Positions 6,497 through 13,377 of a DNA stretch of 13,377 bases are shown piece after piece (the stretch's first letter is position 1; each line of letters begins with the position of its first letter). The stretch covers positions 1 through 13,377 of the forward strand of contig DXAS01000048.1 in NCBI GenBank assembly GCA_019116915.1, in the 5' to 3' direction. Under the pieces are notes generated by a model. The model did no database searches. It saw only the letters and a program-made list of their open reading frames with translations, and had not been told where the DNA came from. The stretch is from Flavonifractor avicola. Its GTDB lineage: Bacteria > Bacillota > Clostridia > Oscillospirales > Oscillospiraceae. The translations under genes were made by a program, and so were the position numbers.

Positions 6497-7132
6497 ATGG
6501 ATATGGAAAAAGTACACATTCTCGATCACCCTCTCCTGCAGCACAAGCTGTCTATCCTCCGGGATGAGACCACCGGCGTCAAGGACTTCCGTCAGGTCGT
6601 CTCCGAGATCGCCACCCTCATGTGCTATGAGGCCACCCGTGACCTGCCCATGGAGGAGGTGGAGATCAAGACCCCCATCACCACCGGCAAGTTCAAGACC
6701 ATCGCCGGCAAGAAGCTGGCTATCGTTCCCGTTCTGCGGGCCGGTCTGGGCATGGTGGACGGCATCCTGACCCTGATCCCCTCCGCCAAGGTGGGCCACA
6801 TCGGTCTGTACCGCGACCCCGACACCCTGGAGCCCGTGGAGTACTACTGCAAGATGCCCAACGACATCGCCGAGCGTGATGTCATCATCCTGGACCCCAT
6901 GCTGGCCACCGGCGGCTCTGCCTCCGCCGCCATCCAGTTCATCAAGAACTATGAGGTCAAGCACATCAAGCTGATGAACATCATCGCCGCCCCCGAGGGC
7001 ATCGAGCGGGTCCATCACGATCATCCCGACGTGGACATCTACTGCGCCGCTCTGGATGAGAAGCTCAACGAGCACGGCTACATCGTTCCCGGCCTGGGCG
7101 ACGCCGGCGACCGCATTTTCGGCACGAAGTAA
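6497..7132 (+). CDS. upp: Uracil phosphoribosyltransferase
   Basis: Pyrimidine salvage enzyme converting uracil and PRPP to UMP. The 211-aa product has VLRAGLGM (79-86), the PRPP-binding loop DPMLATGGSA (133-142) and the C-terminal uracil-binding segment GYIVPGLGDAGDR (194-206). It starts 4 nt after the tsaB stop, with AAAGGGGA at 6481-6488 as ribosome binding site; an in-frame ATG two codons later is a minor alternative. Codon choice is strongly C-ending, as in highly expressed genes, and more biased than tsaB. A strong terminator begins 12 nt after the stop. Its position after t6A genes rather than with uraA or the pyr genes is not a functional link that I recognise. Confidence 0.97.
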   Translation: MDMEKVHILDHPLLQHKLSILRDETTGVKDFRQVVSEIATLMCYEATRDLPMEEVEIKTPITTGKFKTIAGKKLAIVPVLRAGLGMVDGILTLIPSAKVGHIGLYRDPDTLEPVEYYCKMPNDIAERDVIILDPMLATGGSASAAIQFIKNYEVKHIKLMNIIAAPEGIERVHHDHPDVDIYCAALDEKLNEHGYIVPGLGDAGDRIFGTK

Positions 7133-7143
7133 GAGAATAAGCG

Positions 7144-7182
7144 AAAAGGTTCTCTTCCTCACTGGGAAGAGGACCTTTTTTA
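7144..7182 (+). terminator. Rho-independent terminator after upp
   Basis: A 15-bp stem (7144-7158 with 7165-7179, one T-G pair) with a 6-nt loop is followed by a T-run to 7181. It ends right at the recD2 stop, so it separates the two convergent units; the weaker A4 side may also help end recD2 transcripts. Confidence 0.9.
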
Positions 7183-9390
7183 TTATTCTTTCATCTGCAC
7201 CAGCCGCCACCGCAGGCCGGAATACCGCCTCTGCTGGCGGTCGTTGGCGGTCATGGTGGCCACCACTTCCTCATCCCCCACCAGGATGAGCAGTTCCCGG
7301 GCACGGGTGATGGCAGTGTACAGCACCCCCCGGGTGAGCAGCATGGGGGCCCCCTCACTCACCGCCAGGATCACCGCCCGGTACTCGCTGCCCTGGGCCT
7401 TGTGCACGGTGATGGCGTAGGCGGGCTCCAGCTCCACCAGCATATCCTGGGTGTACTCCACCACCCTGCCCTCAAAGTCCACGGTAAGGGTACCCTCCCG
7501 GTTGTCCACCCGGGTCACGGTGCCGATATCTCCATTAAAAATGCCCATGCCGCTGTCGGAACCGTCATGCCAGATCACATCGTAGTTGTTGCGTACCTGC
7601 ATGACCCGGTCACCCTGTCGGAACACATACTCGCCAAACCGCTTCTCCGGCTTGTCAGGCTGGGCGGGATTGACCGCCTCCTGAATGGCCCTATTGAGGG
7701 AGGCGGTGCCGGTCACCCGCTTGCGGGTGGGTGACAGCACCTGGATCTGGTCGGCGGGAATGCCCATATTGTTGGGCAGCCGGGTCTGGATCAGCTCCAC
7801 AATGGTCTCAGCCGCCCGGGCCGGGTCCTTCCGGCGCAGGAAGAAGAAGTCGTGCTCCCGGTCCTTCAGGTCGGGCAGCTGGCCCCGGTTGACCCCGTGG
7901 GCGTTGCGGACGATGGCGCTCTCGGCGGCCTGCCGGAAAATCTCGGTGAGCCGCACCATAGGGATGGCTCCGCTGCGGATGAGATCGGAAAACAGGTTGC
8001 CGGGGCCCACGCTGGGCAGCTGATCCGGGTCCCCCACCAGGATCAGGCGGCAGTCGTCCCGCAGGGCGGCCAGCAACCCCTGCATCAGCACAATGTCCAC
8101 CATGGAAGTCTCGTCCACGATGACGGCGTCCGCCTTCAGGGGATCGCTCTCGTCGTGGGCAAAGATCAGCTTGCCGGAGCGGGGGTCGTACTGTGTCTCC
8201 AGCAGCCGGTGGATGGTGTATCCCTCCGCCCCGCACAGCTCTCCCAGCCGCTTGGCCGCCCGGCCCGTGGGGGCAGCCAGGGCGGTCTCCAGCCCCAGCT
8301 GGTCAAAGAGGGCCAGGACCCCCCGCAGGGAGGTGGTCTTACCGGTACCGGGACCGCCGGTGAGGAGCATCACCTGACTGGTAGCCGCCAGAGCCACCGC
8401 CTCCCGCTGCTGGGGGGCGTACACAATGCCCTGGTCGTTCTGGATACGGTCGATGAGTTCATCCAGGCCGTGGGGGGCCACCAGTTCGCCCCGGGACATC
8501 TCGGTGAGCCGCCAGGCCACATACTGCTCGGCCTCGCACAGGGCCTGGAGGTAGACGGCCTCCTCCCCTGCCACCGGTTCCTGGATCACCTCACCCCGCT
8601 CCAGCAGGGTCTCCAGGGCGTCCTCCAGGCTCTCCCCCTCCACGCCGATGAGCTGGCCGGTGGCCAGGAGCAGCTTGCGCCGGGGCAAAAAGGCATGGCC
8701 GTTATCCAGATTATAGGTTAGTTCAAAAAGAAGGGCGGCCTCAATGCGTTGAGGATCGTCCCCCTCCATACCCATGGACAGGGCCAGGGCGTCGGCTGTG
8801 GAGAAGTCCACGCCCAGCTCCTCGTCCACCATCAGATAGGGGTTGCCCCGGATGACCTCCAGGGCCCGGTCCCCGTACCGGCGGTACAGGGGCATGGCCA
8901 GCTGGAGGGGCACCTCATGCTCTCCCAGAAAGGCCAGCAGCCGCCGCATCCCCATCTGAAGCCGGAAGTGCTCCCCGATGGTCAGAGCCTTCTTGCGGGT
9001 GATACCCTTGATGCGGGTAAGCTGCTCCGGATGTTCCTCCAGCACGGTGAGGGCGTCCTCCCCAAACTCCTCGATCATCCGCCGGGCGGTAGCCGCGCCG
9101 ATGCCCCGCACCGCCCCCGAGGACAGGTAGTCGAAGATGGCCTTGGCCCCGGCGGGCAGACGCCGCTCCACGGTCTCAGCCTTGAACTGCTCGCCGTAGG
9201 AGGCGTGGCGGGTCCAACTGCCCTGGACCGAGATACTCTCTCCGGGGGCCACCCCCGGCATACAGCCCACCACCGTGACCAGAGCCCCGTCCCCAACGTC
9301 AAGACGAAGCACCGTGTAGCCGTTCTCCTCGTTCTGGTAGATCACGGCCGACACGGTGCCCTGCATATAATCCTGTGACTCCTCCTGCAT
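7183..9390 (-). CDS. recD2: ATP-dependent 5'-3' DNA helicase RecD2
   Basis: Superfamily 1B helicase of the RecD2 type, which acts without RecB/RecC in DNA repair and replication-fork maintenance. The 735-aa product has an N-terminal OB-like domain, a helix-hairpin-helix region (~90-140), Walker A GGPGTGKTT (345-353), DETSM (426-430), GDPDQLPSVG (453-462), EIFRQ (483-487), VHKAQGSE (662-669) and YTAITRA (691-697). The start is the ATG at 9390 (MQEESQDY): AAGGAGG at 9398-9404 is well spaced, and a promoter lies just upstream. The frame stays open for a further 107 codons, but that part covers the promoter and the neighbouring gene and is not family sequence. The gene is convergent with upp and is last in a minus-strand run. 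Confidence 0.96.
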   Translation of the reverse strand: MQEESQDYMQGTVSAVIYQNEENGYTVLRLDVGDGALVTVVGCMPGVAPGESISVQGSWTRHASYGEQFKAETVERRLPAGAKAIFDYLSSGAVRGIGAATARRMIEEFGEDALTVLEEHPEQLTRIKGITRKKALTIGEHFRLQMGMRRLLAFLGEHEVPLQLAMPLYRRYGDRALEVIRGNPYLMVDEELGVDFSTADALALSMGMEGDDPQRIEAALLFELTYNLDNGHAFLPRRKLLLATGQLIGVEGESLEDALETLLERGEVIQEPVAGEEAVYLQALCEAEQYVAWRLTEMSRGELVAPHGLDELIDRIQNDQGIVYAPQQREAVALAATSQVMLLTGGPGTGKTTSLRGVLALFDQLGLETALAAPTGRAAKRLGELCGAEGYTIHRLLETQYDPRSGKLIFAHDESDPLKADAVIVDETSMVDIVLMQGLLAALRDDCRLILVGDPDQLPSVGPGNLFSDLIRSGAIPMVRLTEIFRQAAESAIVRNAHGVNRGQLPDLKDREHDFFFLRRKDPARAAETIVELIQTRLPNNMGIPADQIQVLSPTRKRVTGTASLNRAIQEAVNPAQPDKPEKRFGEYVFRQGDRVMQVRNNYDVIWHDGSDSGMGIFNGDIGTVTRVDNREGTLTVDFEGRVVEYTQDMLVELEPAYAITVHKAQGSEYRAVILAVSEGAPMLLTRGVLYTAITRARELLILVGDEEVVATMTANDRQQRRYSGLRWRLVQMKE

Positions 9391-9420
9391 GGCTGCCCCT
9401 CCTTGTGTCGCTTGGAGAAT

Positions 9421-9449
9421 ATGATACCATCCGCAGGCGGATTTGTCGA
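9421..9449 (-). promoter_or_regulatory. SigA-like promoter of recD2
   Basis: Minus strand TCGACA (9449-9444), a 17-nt spacer and TATCAT (9426-9421); each box matches five of six consensus bases. Transcription would start near 9414, about 25 nt before the recD2 ATG. The -35 box lies 4 nt past the stop of the upstream small gene. Confidence 0.7.
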
Positions 9450-9452
9450 ATG

Positions 9453-9788
9453 CTATTTCTCTGTGATGTACTCGTTCAGCCGCCCGGCAGGACAGAGCAC
9501 CACGCCAGTGGCGCCGGTGAGCAGGGCGGCAGCCACCGCCTTTCCCGCCGGGTCCAGTCCGCCGTCGGCGATCACGATGGTAAACCCCTTTTTCTGCCGC
9601 CCCCGCAGCCACAGCAGCCGCTTTACATCCTGCTCCAGATGGGTGCCCTCCCCTGCCGCCGGGACCACGGCATAGACCGGGCCGGCCCCTTCCGCCGGAG
9701 CAAGCAGCCATCCAAACAGCACCCAGCCCAGGGCCAGAAGGCCGATGGCCGCCAGCAGGGCCAATACGGCCTGTAAGATTCCGTCCAA
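9453..9788 (-). CDS. Small single-pass membrane protein, unknown function
   Basis: I do not recognise this protein of about 111 aa. One strong hydrophobic segment near the N-terminus (~residues 3-29, LQAVLALLAAIGLLALGWVL...) is followed by a ~75-aa soluble part with GPVYAVVPAAGEGTHLEQDV, a basic LRGRQKKG turn, FTIVIADGGLDPAGK and a C-terminal CPAGRLNEYI. The alternating beta-like and helical stretches, with an acidic/glycine loop after a beta strand, recall a shortened Rossmann or GT-A-like domain; that is only a resemblance. The start is uncertain. TTG at 9788 has an ideal GGAGGTGA (9794-9801), whereas GTG at 9797 (three codons longer) overlaps that site. It lies 37-46 nt after the COG2426 gene and probably shares its transcript. 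Confidence 0.7.
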   Translation of the reverse strand: MDGILQAVLALLAAIGLLALGWVLFGWLLAPAEGAGPVYAVVPAAGEGTHLEQDVKRLLWLRGRQKKGFTIVIADGGLDPAGKAVAAALLTGATGVVLCPAGRLNEYITEK

Positions 9789-9798
9789 ACCCTTCACC

Positions 9799-9825
9799 TC
9801 CGCCCCATCCTATGCACGGGGCGGA
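9799..9825 (-). repeat. Hairpin over the ribosome binding site of the small membrane gene
   Basis: TCCGCCCC (9799-9806) pairs with GGGGCGGA (9818-9825), with an 11-nt loop. In the minus-strand mRNA the distal arm includes part of the GGAGG that would start the small gene, so folding would hide it. There is no T-run, so it is not a terminator. Confidence 0.5.
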
Positions 9826-9834
9826 AGAAGGGAC

Positions 9835-10326
9835 TCAGCTCCCTACGGTGGAGACCACAATGCCGGTGGCAAAGGTCATGATCAGCCCGGCGGTGACCAC
9901 ACCCAGGAAAATGGAGGGCAGCGCTTTCCGCAAAGGCATATCCAGGAAGGCGGCCGCCAGGGCGCCGGTCCAGGCGCCGGTGCCCGGCAGGGGGATAGCC
10001 ACAAATATCCACAGACCGATATATTTATATTTGGTCACCTTCTGCCCCTTCAGGTGGGCCTTTTTTTCCAGCTTGTCCACCAGGGAATTGAGCTTGGGGG
10101 ATTTCCGGCGCATCCATAGAAAAATCCGCCGGATATAAACGATAATAAAGGGGATGGGGATCATATTGCCAATAATCGAGGCCACCAGCGCCTGTCCCGG
10201 AGGCAGGCCCAGAGCGGTACCGAAGGGCACGCCGCCCCGCAGCTCAATGATAGGCACCATGGACACCAGCATGGTAAAAAACATTTCGCCCAGATTGGTG
10301 GACGTCAGCCATTGCAGCAATTCCAA
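9835..10326 (-). CDS. COG2426 / small multidrug export family membrane protein
   Basis: Membrane protein of 163 aa in the Sm_multidrug_ex family (COG2426), named for export but with no firmly established substrate. The paired family motifs are present: ELRGGVP (28-34) and PLPGTGAWTGALAA (112-125), each next to hydrophobic helices, with a basic cytoplasmic loop (66-102) between. The start is the TTG at 10324-10326, with GAGGTG (10334-10339) seven nt upstream; upstream in-frame codons, up to 10407, lie before the predicted transcription start. The next ATG (Met15 here) would cut the first helix. The gene is divergent from pyrE and probably heads an operon with the small membrane protein. Confidence 0.88.
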   Translation of the reverse strand: MELLQWLTSTNLGEMFFTMLVSMVPIIELRGGVPFGTALGLPPGQALVASIIGNMIPIPFIIVYIRRIFLWMRRKSPKLNSLVDKLEKKAHLKGQKVTKYKYIGLWIFVAIPLPGTGAWTGALAAAFLDMPLRKALPSIFLGVVTAGLIMTFATGIVVSTVGS

Positions 10327-10357
10327 AAGAGAACACCTCGCTTGCGTCAGTTTCTGT

Positions 10358-10387
10358 ATTGTATCATATTGGCGGGAAAAAGAACAA
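10358..10387 (-). promoter_or_regulatory. Candidate promoter of the COG2426 gene
   Basis: Minus strand TTGTTC (10387-10382), an 18-nt spacer and TACAAT (10363-10358), with TG one base before the -10 (extended -10). The -35 is weak (three of six), but the -10 is strong. Transcription would begin near 10351, which supports the TTG start. Confidence 0.6.
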
Positions 10388-10431
10388 TTAAAATTTCCTA
10401 AAACCATCTTTTCTTTGGACGGCGCAAGCCC

Positions 10432-10460
10432 TTGTCCAGTTCCTTCATCAGTGGTATAAT
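10432..10460 (+). promoter_or_regulatory. SigA-like promoter of pyrE-radC
   Basis: TTGTCC (10432-10437), a 17-nt spacer and a perfect TATAAT (10455-10460). Transcription would begin near 10467, leaving only about 27 nt before the pyrE ATG. That is too short for a PyrR-type attenuator, so control by a leader RNA is unlikely here. Confidence 0.85.
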
Positions 10461-10493
10461 ATTTTGACTATTTTGAGAAGAGAGGTTTTTCAC

Positions 10494-11168
10494 ATGACCT
10501 ACAAAGAAGAATTCATCACCTTCATGGTGCGCTCCGGCGTGCTCACCTTCGGCGACTTCACCACCAAGTCCGGCCGCAAGACCCCCTATTTCATCAACAC
10601 CGGCAACTACAAGACCGGCGCTCAGGCTGCCAAGCTGGGCGACTACTACGCCGCCTGCATCCAGGAGAACCTGCCCGAGGGCGTGACCTGCCTGTTTGGC
10701 CCCGCCTACAAGGGCATCCCTCTGGCCGTCACCGCCGCTGCCTCCCTGTACCGCAACTATGACCGGAACCTGCCCTACTGCTTTAACCGGAAGGAAGCCA
10801 AGGACCACGGCGAGGGCGGCTCCATGGTGGGCTACAAGCCTCAGGACGGGGACGACGTGGTCATCGTGGAGGACGTGGTTACCGCCGGTACCGCCGTCCG
10901 GGAGACCATTGAGCTCTTCAAGCACGTGGCCAACGTGAACATGAAGGCCCTCATCGTGTCCGTGGACCGCATGGAGCGGGGCACCAAGGACTGCTCTACC
11001 CTGGACGAGCTGCGGGAAGACTACGGCATCGCCGTCTACCCCATCGTCACCGTCAAGGAGATCATTTCCTTCCTCCACAATAAGGAGATCGACGGCAAGG
11101 TCTACATTGACGACGAGATGAAGAGCAAAATGGAAGCCTATCTGGCTCAGTACGGCGCCAAGGCCTAA
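10494..11168 (+). CDS. pyrE: Orotate phosphoribosyltransferase
   Basis: Fifth step of de novo pyrimidine synthesis: orotate plus PRPP gives OMP. The 224-aa product has the catalytic loop FNRKEAKDHGEGG (97-109) and the PRPP motif VVIVEDVVTAGTA (122-134), with KSGRKTPYFINTG (25-37) in the substrate-binding N-terminal part. The ATG at 10494 has GAGAGG about 8 nt upstream; an in-frame TTG at 10464 precedes the predicted transcription start and is rejected. Codon use is strongly C-ending, like upp. No other pyr gene is beside it. radC follows after 23 nt and is probably on the same transcript. Confidence 0.97.
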   Translation: MTYKEEFITFMVRSGVLTFGDFTTKSGRKTPYFINTGNYKTGAQAAKLGDYYAACIQENLPEGVTCLFGPAYKGIPLAVTAAASLYRNYDRNLPYCFNRKEAKDHGEGGSMVGYKPQDGDDVVIVEDVVTAGTAVRETIELFKHVANVNMKALIVSVDRMERGTKDCSTLDELREDYGIAVYPIVTVKEIISFLHNKEIDGKVYIDDEMKSKMEAYLAQYGAKA

Positions 11169-11191
11169 ACATATAAAGGAGGAGTCCGGTC

Positions 11192-11866
11192 ATGGGCACC
11201 CACGACGGCCACCGTCAGCGGTTAAAAACTGAATTTCTGGCCCGGCCGGACTCCTTTCCCGACCACAAGCTGCTGGAATTGCTCCTGTTCTACGCCAATC
11301 CCCGCAGCGATACCAATCCCCTGGCCCATGAGCTTCTGAATCATTTCGGCTCTCTGGCTGGGGTACTGGACGCAACACCGGAGGAGCTGCAAAAGGTCAA
11401 AGGCGTGGGCGAACACGCCGCCGTTCTGTTCAAAGCCGCCAAGGAATTGTCCGGCCGCTATCTCACCGCCCGCACCCAGATGGACGACATTGCCCGGAAC
11501 ACCAGAGACTATTTTGCCCTGCTCCAGCCCTACTTCTTCGGCGCCCGCAACGAGCAGCTCTGCCTGCTGTGCATGGACGGTAAGGGCAAGGTGCTGGGTA
11601 TCCGTAAACTGGGCGAGGGCAATGTAAACGCCGTCAACATTACCACCCGGCTCATCGCCGAGGCCGCCCTCTCCCTCAATGCCGCGGCGGTGGTGCTGGC
11701 TCACAATCACGTCTCCGGGATCGCCTTCCCCTCCGGCGACGATATCGCCACCACCGAAAGTCTGGCCCCCTTCCTGGCCCGGATGGGTGTGGAGTTGGTG
11801 GACCACCTGATTTTCGTGGACGACGATATGGTGTCCCTCCGGGACAGCGGCTTCTACCGGCCATAA
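11192..11866 (+). CDS. radC: RadC/JAB-domain protein
   Basis: Protein of 224 aa with the RadC (UPF0758) layout. An N-terminal helical part, GHRQRLKTEFL (6-16) with LLELLLFYANPRSDTNP (27-43), leads to a helix-hairpin-helix-like LQKVKGVGEHAA (66-77) and a C-terminal JAB/MPN domain. The metal-binding core is HNHVSG...PSGDD, with His171, His173, Ser181 and Asp184; Glu121 is the likely upstream acidic partner. Despite the name, a DNA-repair role for the family is not well established; the JAB fold suggests a metal-dependent hydrolase. The start has AAAGGAGGAG (11175-11184) 7 nt upstream. It lies between pyrE and the SOS-type uvrB promoter and has no terminator after it, so read-through into uvrB is possible. 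Confidence 0.93.
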   Translation: MGTHDGHRQRLKTEFLARPDSFPDHKLLELLLFYANPRSDTNPLAHELLNHFGSLAGVLDATPEELQKVKGVGEHAAVLFKAAKELSGRYLTARTQMDDIARNTRDYFALLQPYFFGARNEQLCLLCMDGKGKVLGIRKLGEGNVNAVNITTRLIAEAALSLNAAAVVLAHNHVSGIAFPSGDDIATTESLAPFLARMGVELVDHLIFVDDDMVSLRDSGFYRP

Positions 11867-11878
11867 GAACATTCTTTC
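11867..11878 (+). promoter_or_regulatory. Degenerate second SOS-like site
   Basis: GAAC-ATTC-TTTC differs by one base from the GAAC-N4-GTTC core of the Firmicutes LexA/DinR box. It begins right after the radC stop and ends 9 nt upstream of the uvrB -35, centred 29 bp from the better site. It may be a weak auxiliary operator or chance. Confidence 0.35.
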
Positions 11879-11887
11879 GATTCATCG

Positions 11888-11916
11888 TTGCAATGGAACT
11901 GATGTTCTGATACAAT
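11888..11916 (+). promoter_or_regulatory. SigA-like promoter of uvrB
   Basis: TTGCAA (11888-11893), a 17-nt spacer and TACAAT (11911-11916), with TG one base upstream of the -10. Transcription would begin near 11923, about 13 nt before the ATG, giving a very short leader that still includes the ribosome binding site. Confidence 0.8.
11896..11907 (+). promoter_or_regulatory. LexA/DinR SOS operator of uvrB
   Basis: GAAC (11896-11899), TGAT and GTTC (11904-11907) form a perfect core match to the Gram-positive SOS box CGAACnnnnGTTCG; only the outermost base on each side differs. It lies wholly between the -35 and -10 of the uvrB promoter, where bound LexA would block RNA polymerase. UvrB is an SOS gene in Bacillus, which supports the call. 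Confidence 0.85.
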
Positions 11917-11935
11917 GTGTCTGAGAGGTGATGGT

Positions 11936-13377
11936 ATGCCTAAATTTGAAGTGGTCAGCGAATATCAGCCGGCAGGCGATCAGCCCGAGGCCATTGCCGC
12001 CCTGGCGGCAGGCATTGAAAACGGGCTGGATGAGCAGACCCTGCTGGGCGTCACCGGTTCTGGCAAGACCTTCACCATGGCCAAGGTCATCGAGGCGGTC
12101 CAGCGGCCCACCCTGGTGCTGGCCCACAACAAGACCCTGGCCGCCCAGCTGTGCGCCGAGTTCAAGGAGTTCTTCCCCAACAACGCGGTGGAGTATTTCG
12201 TGTCCTACTACGACTACTACCAGCCCGAGGCCTATATCCCCCATACCGATACCTTTATTGAAAAGGACTCTGCGGTGAACGAGGAGATTGACCGGCTGCG
12301 GCTGGCGGCCACCGCCTCCCTGATGGAGCGGCGGGACGTGATCGTGGTTTCCTCGGTGTCCTGCATCTACGGTCTGGGTGAGCCGGAGGACTTCGCCAAA
12401 ATGATGGTCTCCCTCCGGGTGGGCGCTCAGATGGAGCGGGACGAGCTGCTGAAAAAGCTGGTGGCCATCCGCTATGAGCGCAACGACATCGCTTTTGAGC
12501 GCAATATGTTCCGGGTCCGGGGAGACACAGTAGAGATCTTCCCGGCCTACTGGAAGGAGTCCGCCATCCGGGTGGAGTTTTTTGGAGATGAGATCGACCG
12601 CATCTCCGAGATCAACGTGGTCACCGGCACACCTATCCGGCGGCTCAACACCATCCCCATCTGGCCTGCCACCCACTACGTCACCCCCAAGGAGAAAATG
12701 GACGCCGCCATCCAGGAGATCTATAAGGAATTGGAGGAGCGTGTGGCCTTCTTCGAGCGGGAGGGCAAGCTTATCGAGGCCCAGCGCATCAAGCAGCGCA
12801 CCATGTACGACGTGGAGATGATGCAGGAGCTGGGCTACTGCACCGGTATCGAGAACTACAGCCGGGTCATTGAGGGCCGCCCCGCCGGGTCGCCCCCCCA
12901 CACCCTGCTGGACTACTTCCCCAAGGATTTTGTCCTCTTCATCGACGAGAGCCACGTGACCCTCCCCCAGGTGCGGGCCATGTACAACGGTGACCGTGCC
13001 CGAAAGACCTCCCTGGTGGACTACGGCTTCCGTCTCCCCTGCGCCTTTGACAACCGGCCTCTGAAGTTTGAGGAGTTCCAGAAACGCCTCAATCAGGTGG
13101 TCTATGTGTCCGCCACCCCCGGCGAATACGAGCGGGAACGCTCCGGCCAGATTGTGGAGCAGGTCATCCGGCCCACCGGCCTGCTGGATCCCCGCATCGA
13201 GGTCCGCCCGGTGGAGGGCCAGATCGACGACCTCATCGGCGAGATCAACGCCCGCACCGAGCGGAAGGAGCGGGTGCTGGTCACCACCCTCACCAAACGG
13301 ATGGCCGAGGATCTCACCGCCTATCTGAAAAACGCGGGCATCAAGGTCCGCTATATGCACCACGACATCGACACCAT
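11936..13377 (+). CDS. uvrB: Excinuclease ABC subunit B (3' end outside window)
   Basis: Nucleotide excision repair helicase-like subunit that receives damaged DNA from UvrA and recruits UvrC. The first 480 residues are present of the usual ~660. They include Walker A GVTGSGKT (38-45), the damage-probing beta-hairpin YFVSYYDYYQPEAYIP (87-102), the DESH motif (337-340) and VSATPGEYE (391-399); the frame is open to the last base. The later helicase motifs and C-terminal UVR domain lie beyond the window. The ATG has AGAGG 7 nt upstream. Expression is probably SOS-induced through the operator in its promoter. uvrA and uvrC commonly sit nearby but cannot be seen here. Confidence 0.97.
   Translation, partial: MPKFEVVSEYQPAGDQPEAIAALAAGIENGLDEQTLLGVTGSGKTFTMAKVIEAVQRPTLVLAHNKTLAAQLCAEFKEFFPNNAVEYFVSYYDYYQPEAYIPHTDTFIEKDSAVNEEIDRLRLAATASLMERRDVIVVSSVSCIYGLGEPEDFAKMMVSLRVGAQMERDELLKKLVAIRYERNDIAFERNMFRVRGDTVEIFPAYWKESAIRVEFFGDEIDRISEINVVTGTPIRRLNTIPIWPATHYVTPKEKMDAAIQEIYKELEERVAFFEREGKLIEAQRIKQRTMYDVEMMQELGYCTGIENYSRVIEGRPAGSPPHTLLDYFPKDFVLFIDESHVTLPQVRAMYNGDRARKTSLVDYGFRLPCAFDNRPLKFEEFQKRLNQVVYVSATPGEYERERSGQIVEQVIRPTGLLDPRIEVRPVEGQIDDLIGEINARTERKERVLVTTLTKRMAEDLTAYLKNAGIKVRYMHHDIDT

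Noticed and set aside
9391..9711. N-terminal extension of RecD2 to 842 aa
   Set aside because: It overlaps the neighbouring small gene and the recD2 promoter, is arginine/glycine-rich without RecD2 similarity, and the ATG at 9390 has a strong AAGGAGG.
10464..10493. TTG start for pyrE, ten codons upstream
   Set aside because: It lies before the predicted transcription start at about 10467, and the ATG at 10494 has a well-spaced GAGAGG and matches the usual PyrE N-terminus.
11882..13363. 493-codon minus-strand ORF opposite uvrB
   Set aside because: It is antisense to a gene with every UvrB motif in place; its product is a Gly/His/Asp-rich mirror sequence and no ribosome binding site or promoter supports it.
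1..13377. CRISPR array, prophage, insertion sequence, toxin-antitoxin or defence island
   Set aside because: No spaced direct repeats, transposase, integrase or defence-family motifs were seen; all intervals are filled by housekeeping genes or short control regions.

Overview
The window looks like ordinary core chromosome from a GC-rich, Gram-positive anaerobe of the class Clostridia, most likely in the Oscillospiraceae (Flavonifractor / Pseudoflavonifractor / Oscillibacter-like). This placement is inferred from the gene families (an M16 peptidase pair next to rodA, RecD2 without RecB/C, clostridial-type RadC), strong AGGAGG-type ribosome binding sites, GC-rich third codon positions and a Firmicutes-type SOS operator. 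No phage, plasmid, IS, CRISPR, tRNA or rRNA sequence was seen.

Layout. (1) 1-5025, minus strand: a four-gene unit read rodA > yfmF > yfmH > lgt, ending in a strong hairpin terminator at 53-83. It combines a SEDS peptidoglycan polymerase, two M16 peptidase-like proteins (one without the zinc site, one with it) and prolipoprotein diacylglyceryl transferase, so it is mainly an envelope and protein-modification operon. (2) 5026-5356: a divergent control region. Candidate promoters for rodA and tsaE share a dyad, and a leader of about 230 nt before tsaE carries four strong hairpins. (3) 5357-7182, plus strand: tsaE > tsaB > upp, tightly packed, closed by a terminator that also faces the convergent recD2. 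tsaE and tsaB serve t6A tRNA modification; upp is pyrimidine salvage and may have its own promoter inside tsaB. (4) 7183-10326, minus strand: a COG2426-family membrane protein, a small unrecognised one-TM protein, then recD2, which has its own predicted promoter. (5) 10432-13377, plus strand: pyrE > radC from a strong SigA-like promoter, then uvrB (cut by the window end) from a promoter whose spacer holds a LexA/DinR-type GAAC-N4-GTTC operator.

Several starts need care. RecD2 should start at 9390 (735 aa), not at an upstream in-frame codon. The COG2426 protein most likely starts at a TTG at 10326. RodA starts with GTG. PyrE starts at 10494, because the upstream TTG at 10464 lies before the predicted transcription start.

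I found no convincing new biological system. The item most worth checking is the hairpin-rich tsaE leader with the symmetric divergent promoter beside it; next are the SOS operator of uvrB and the small unrecognised membrane protein.
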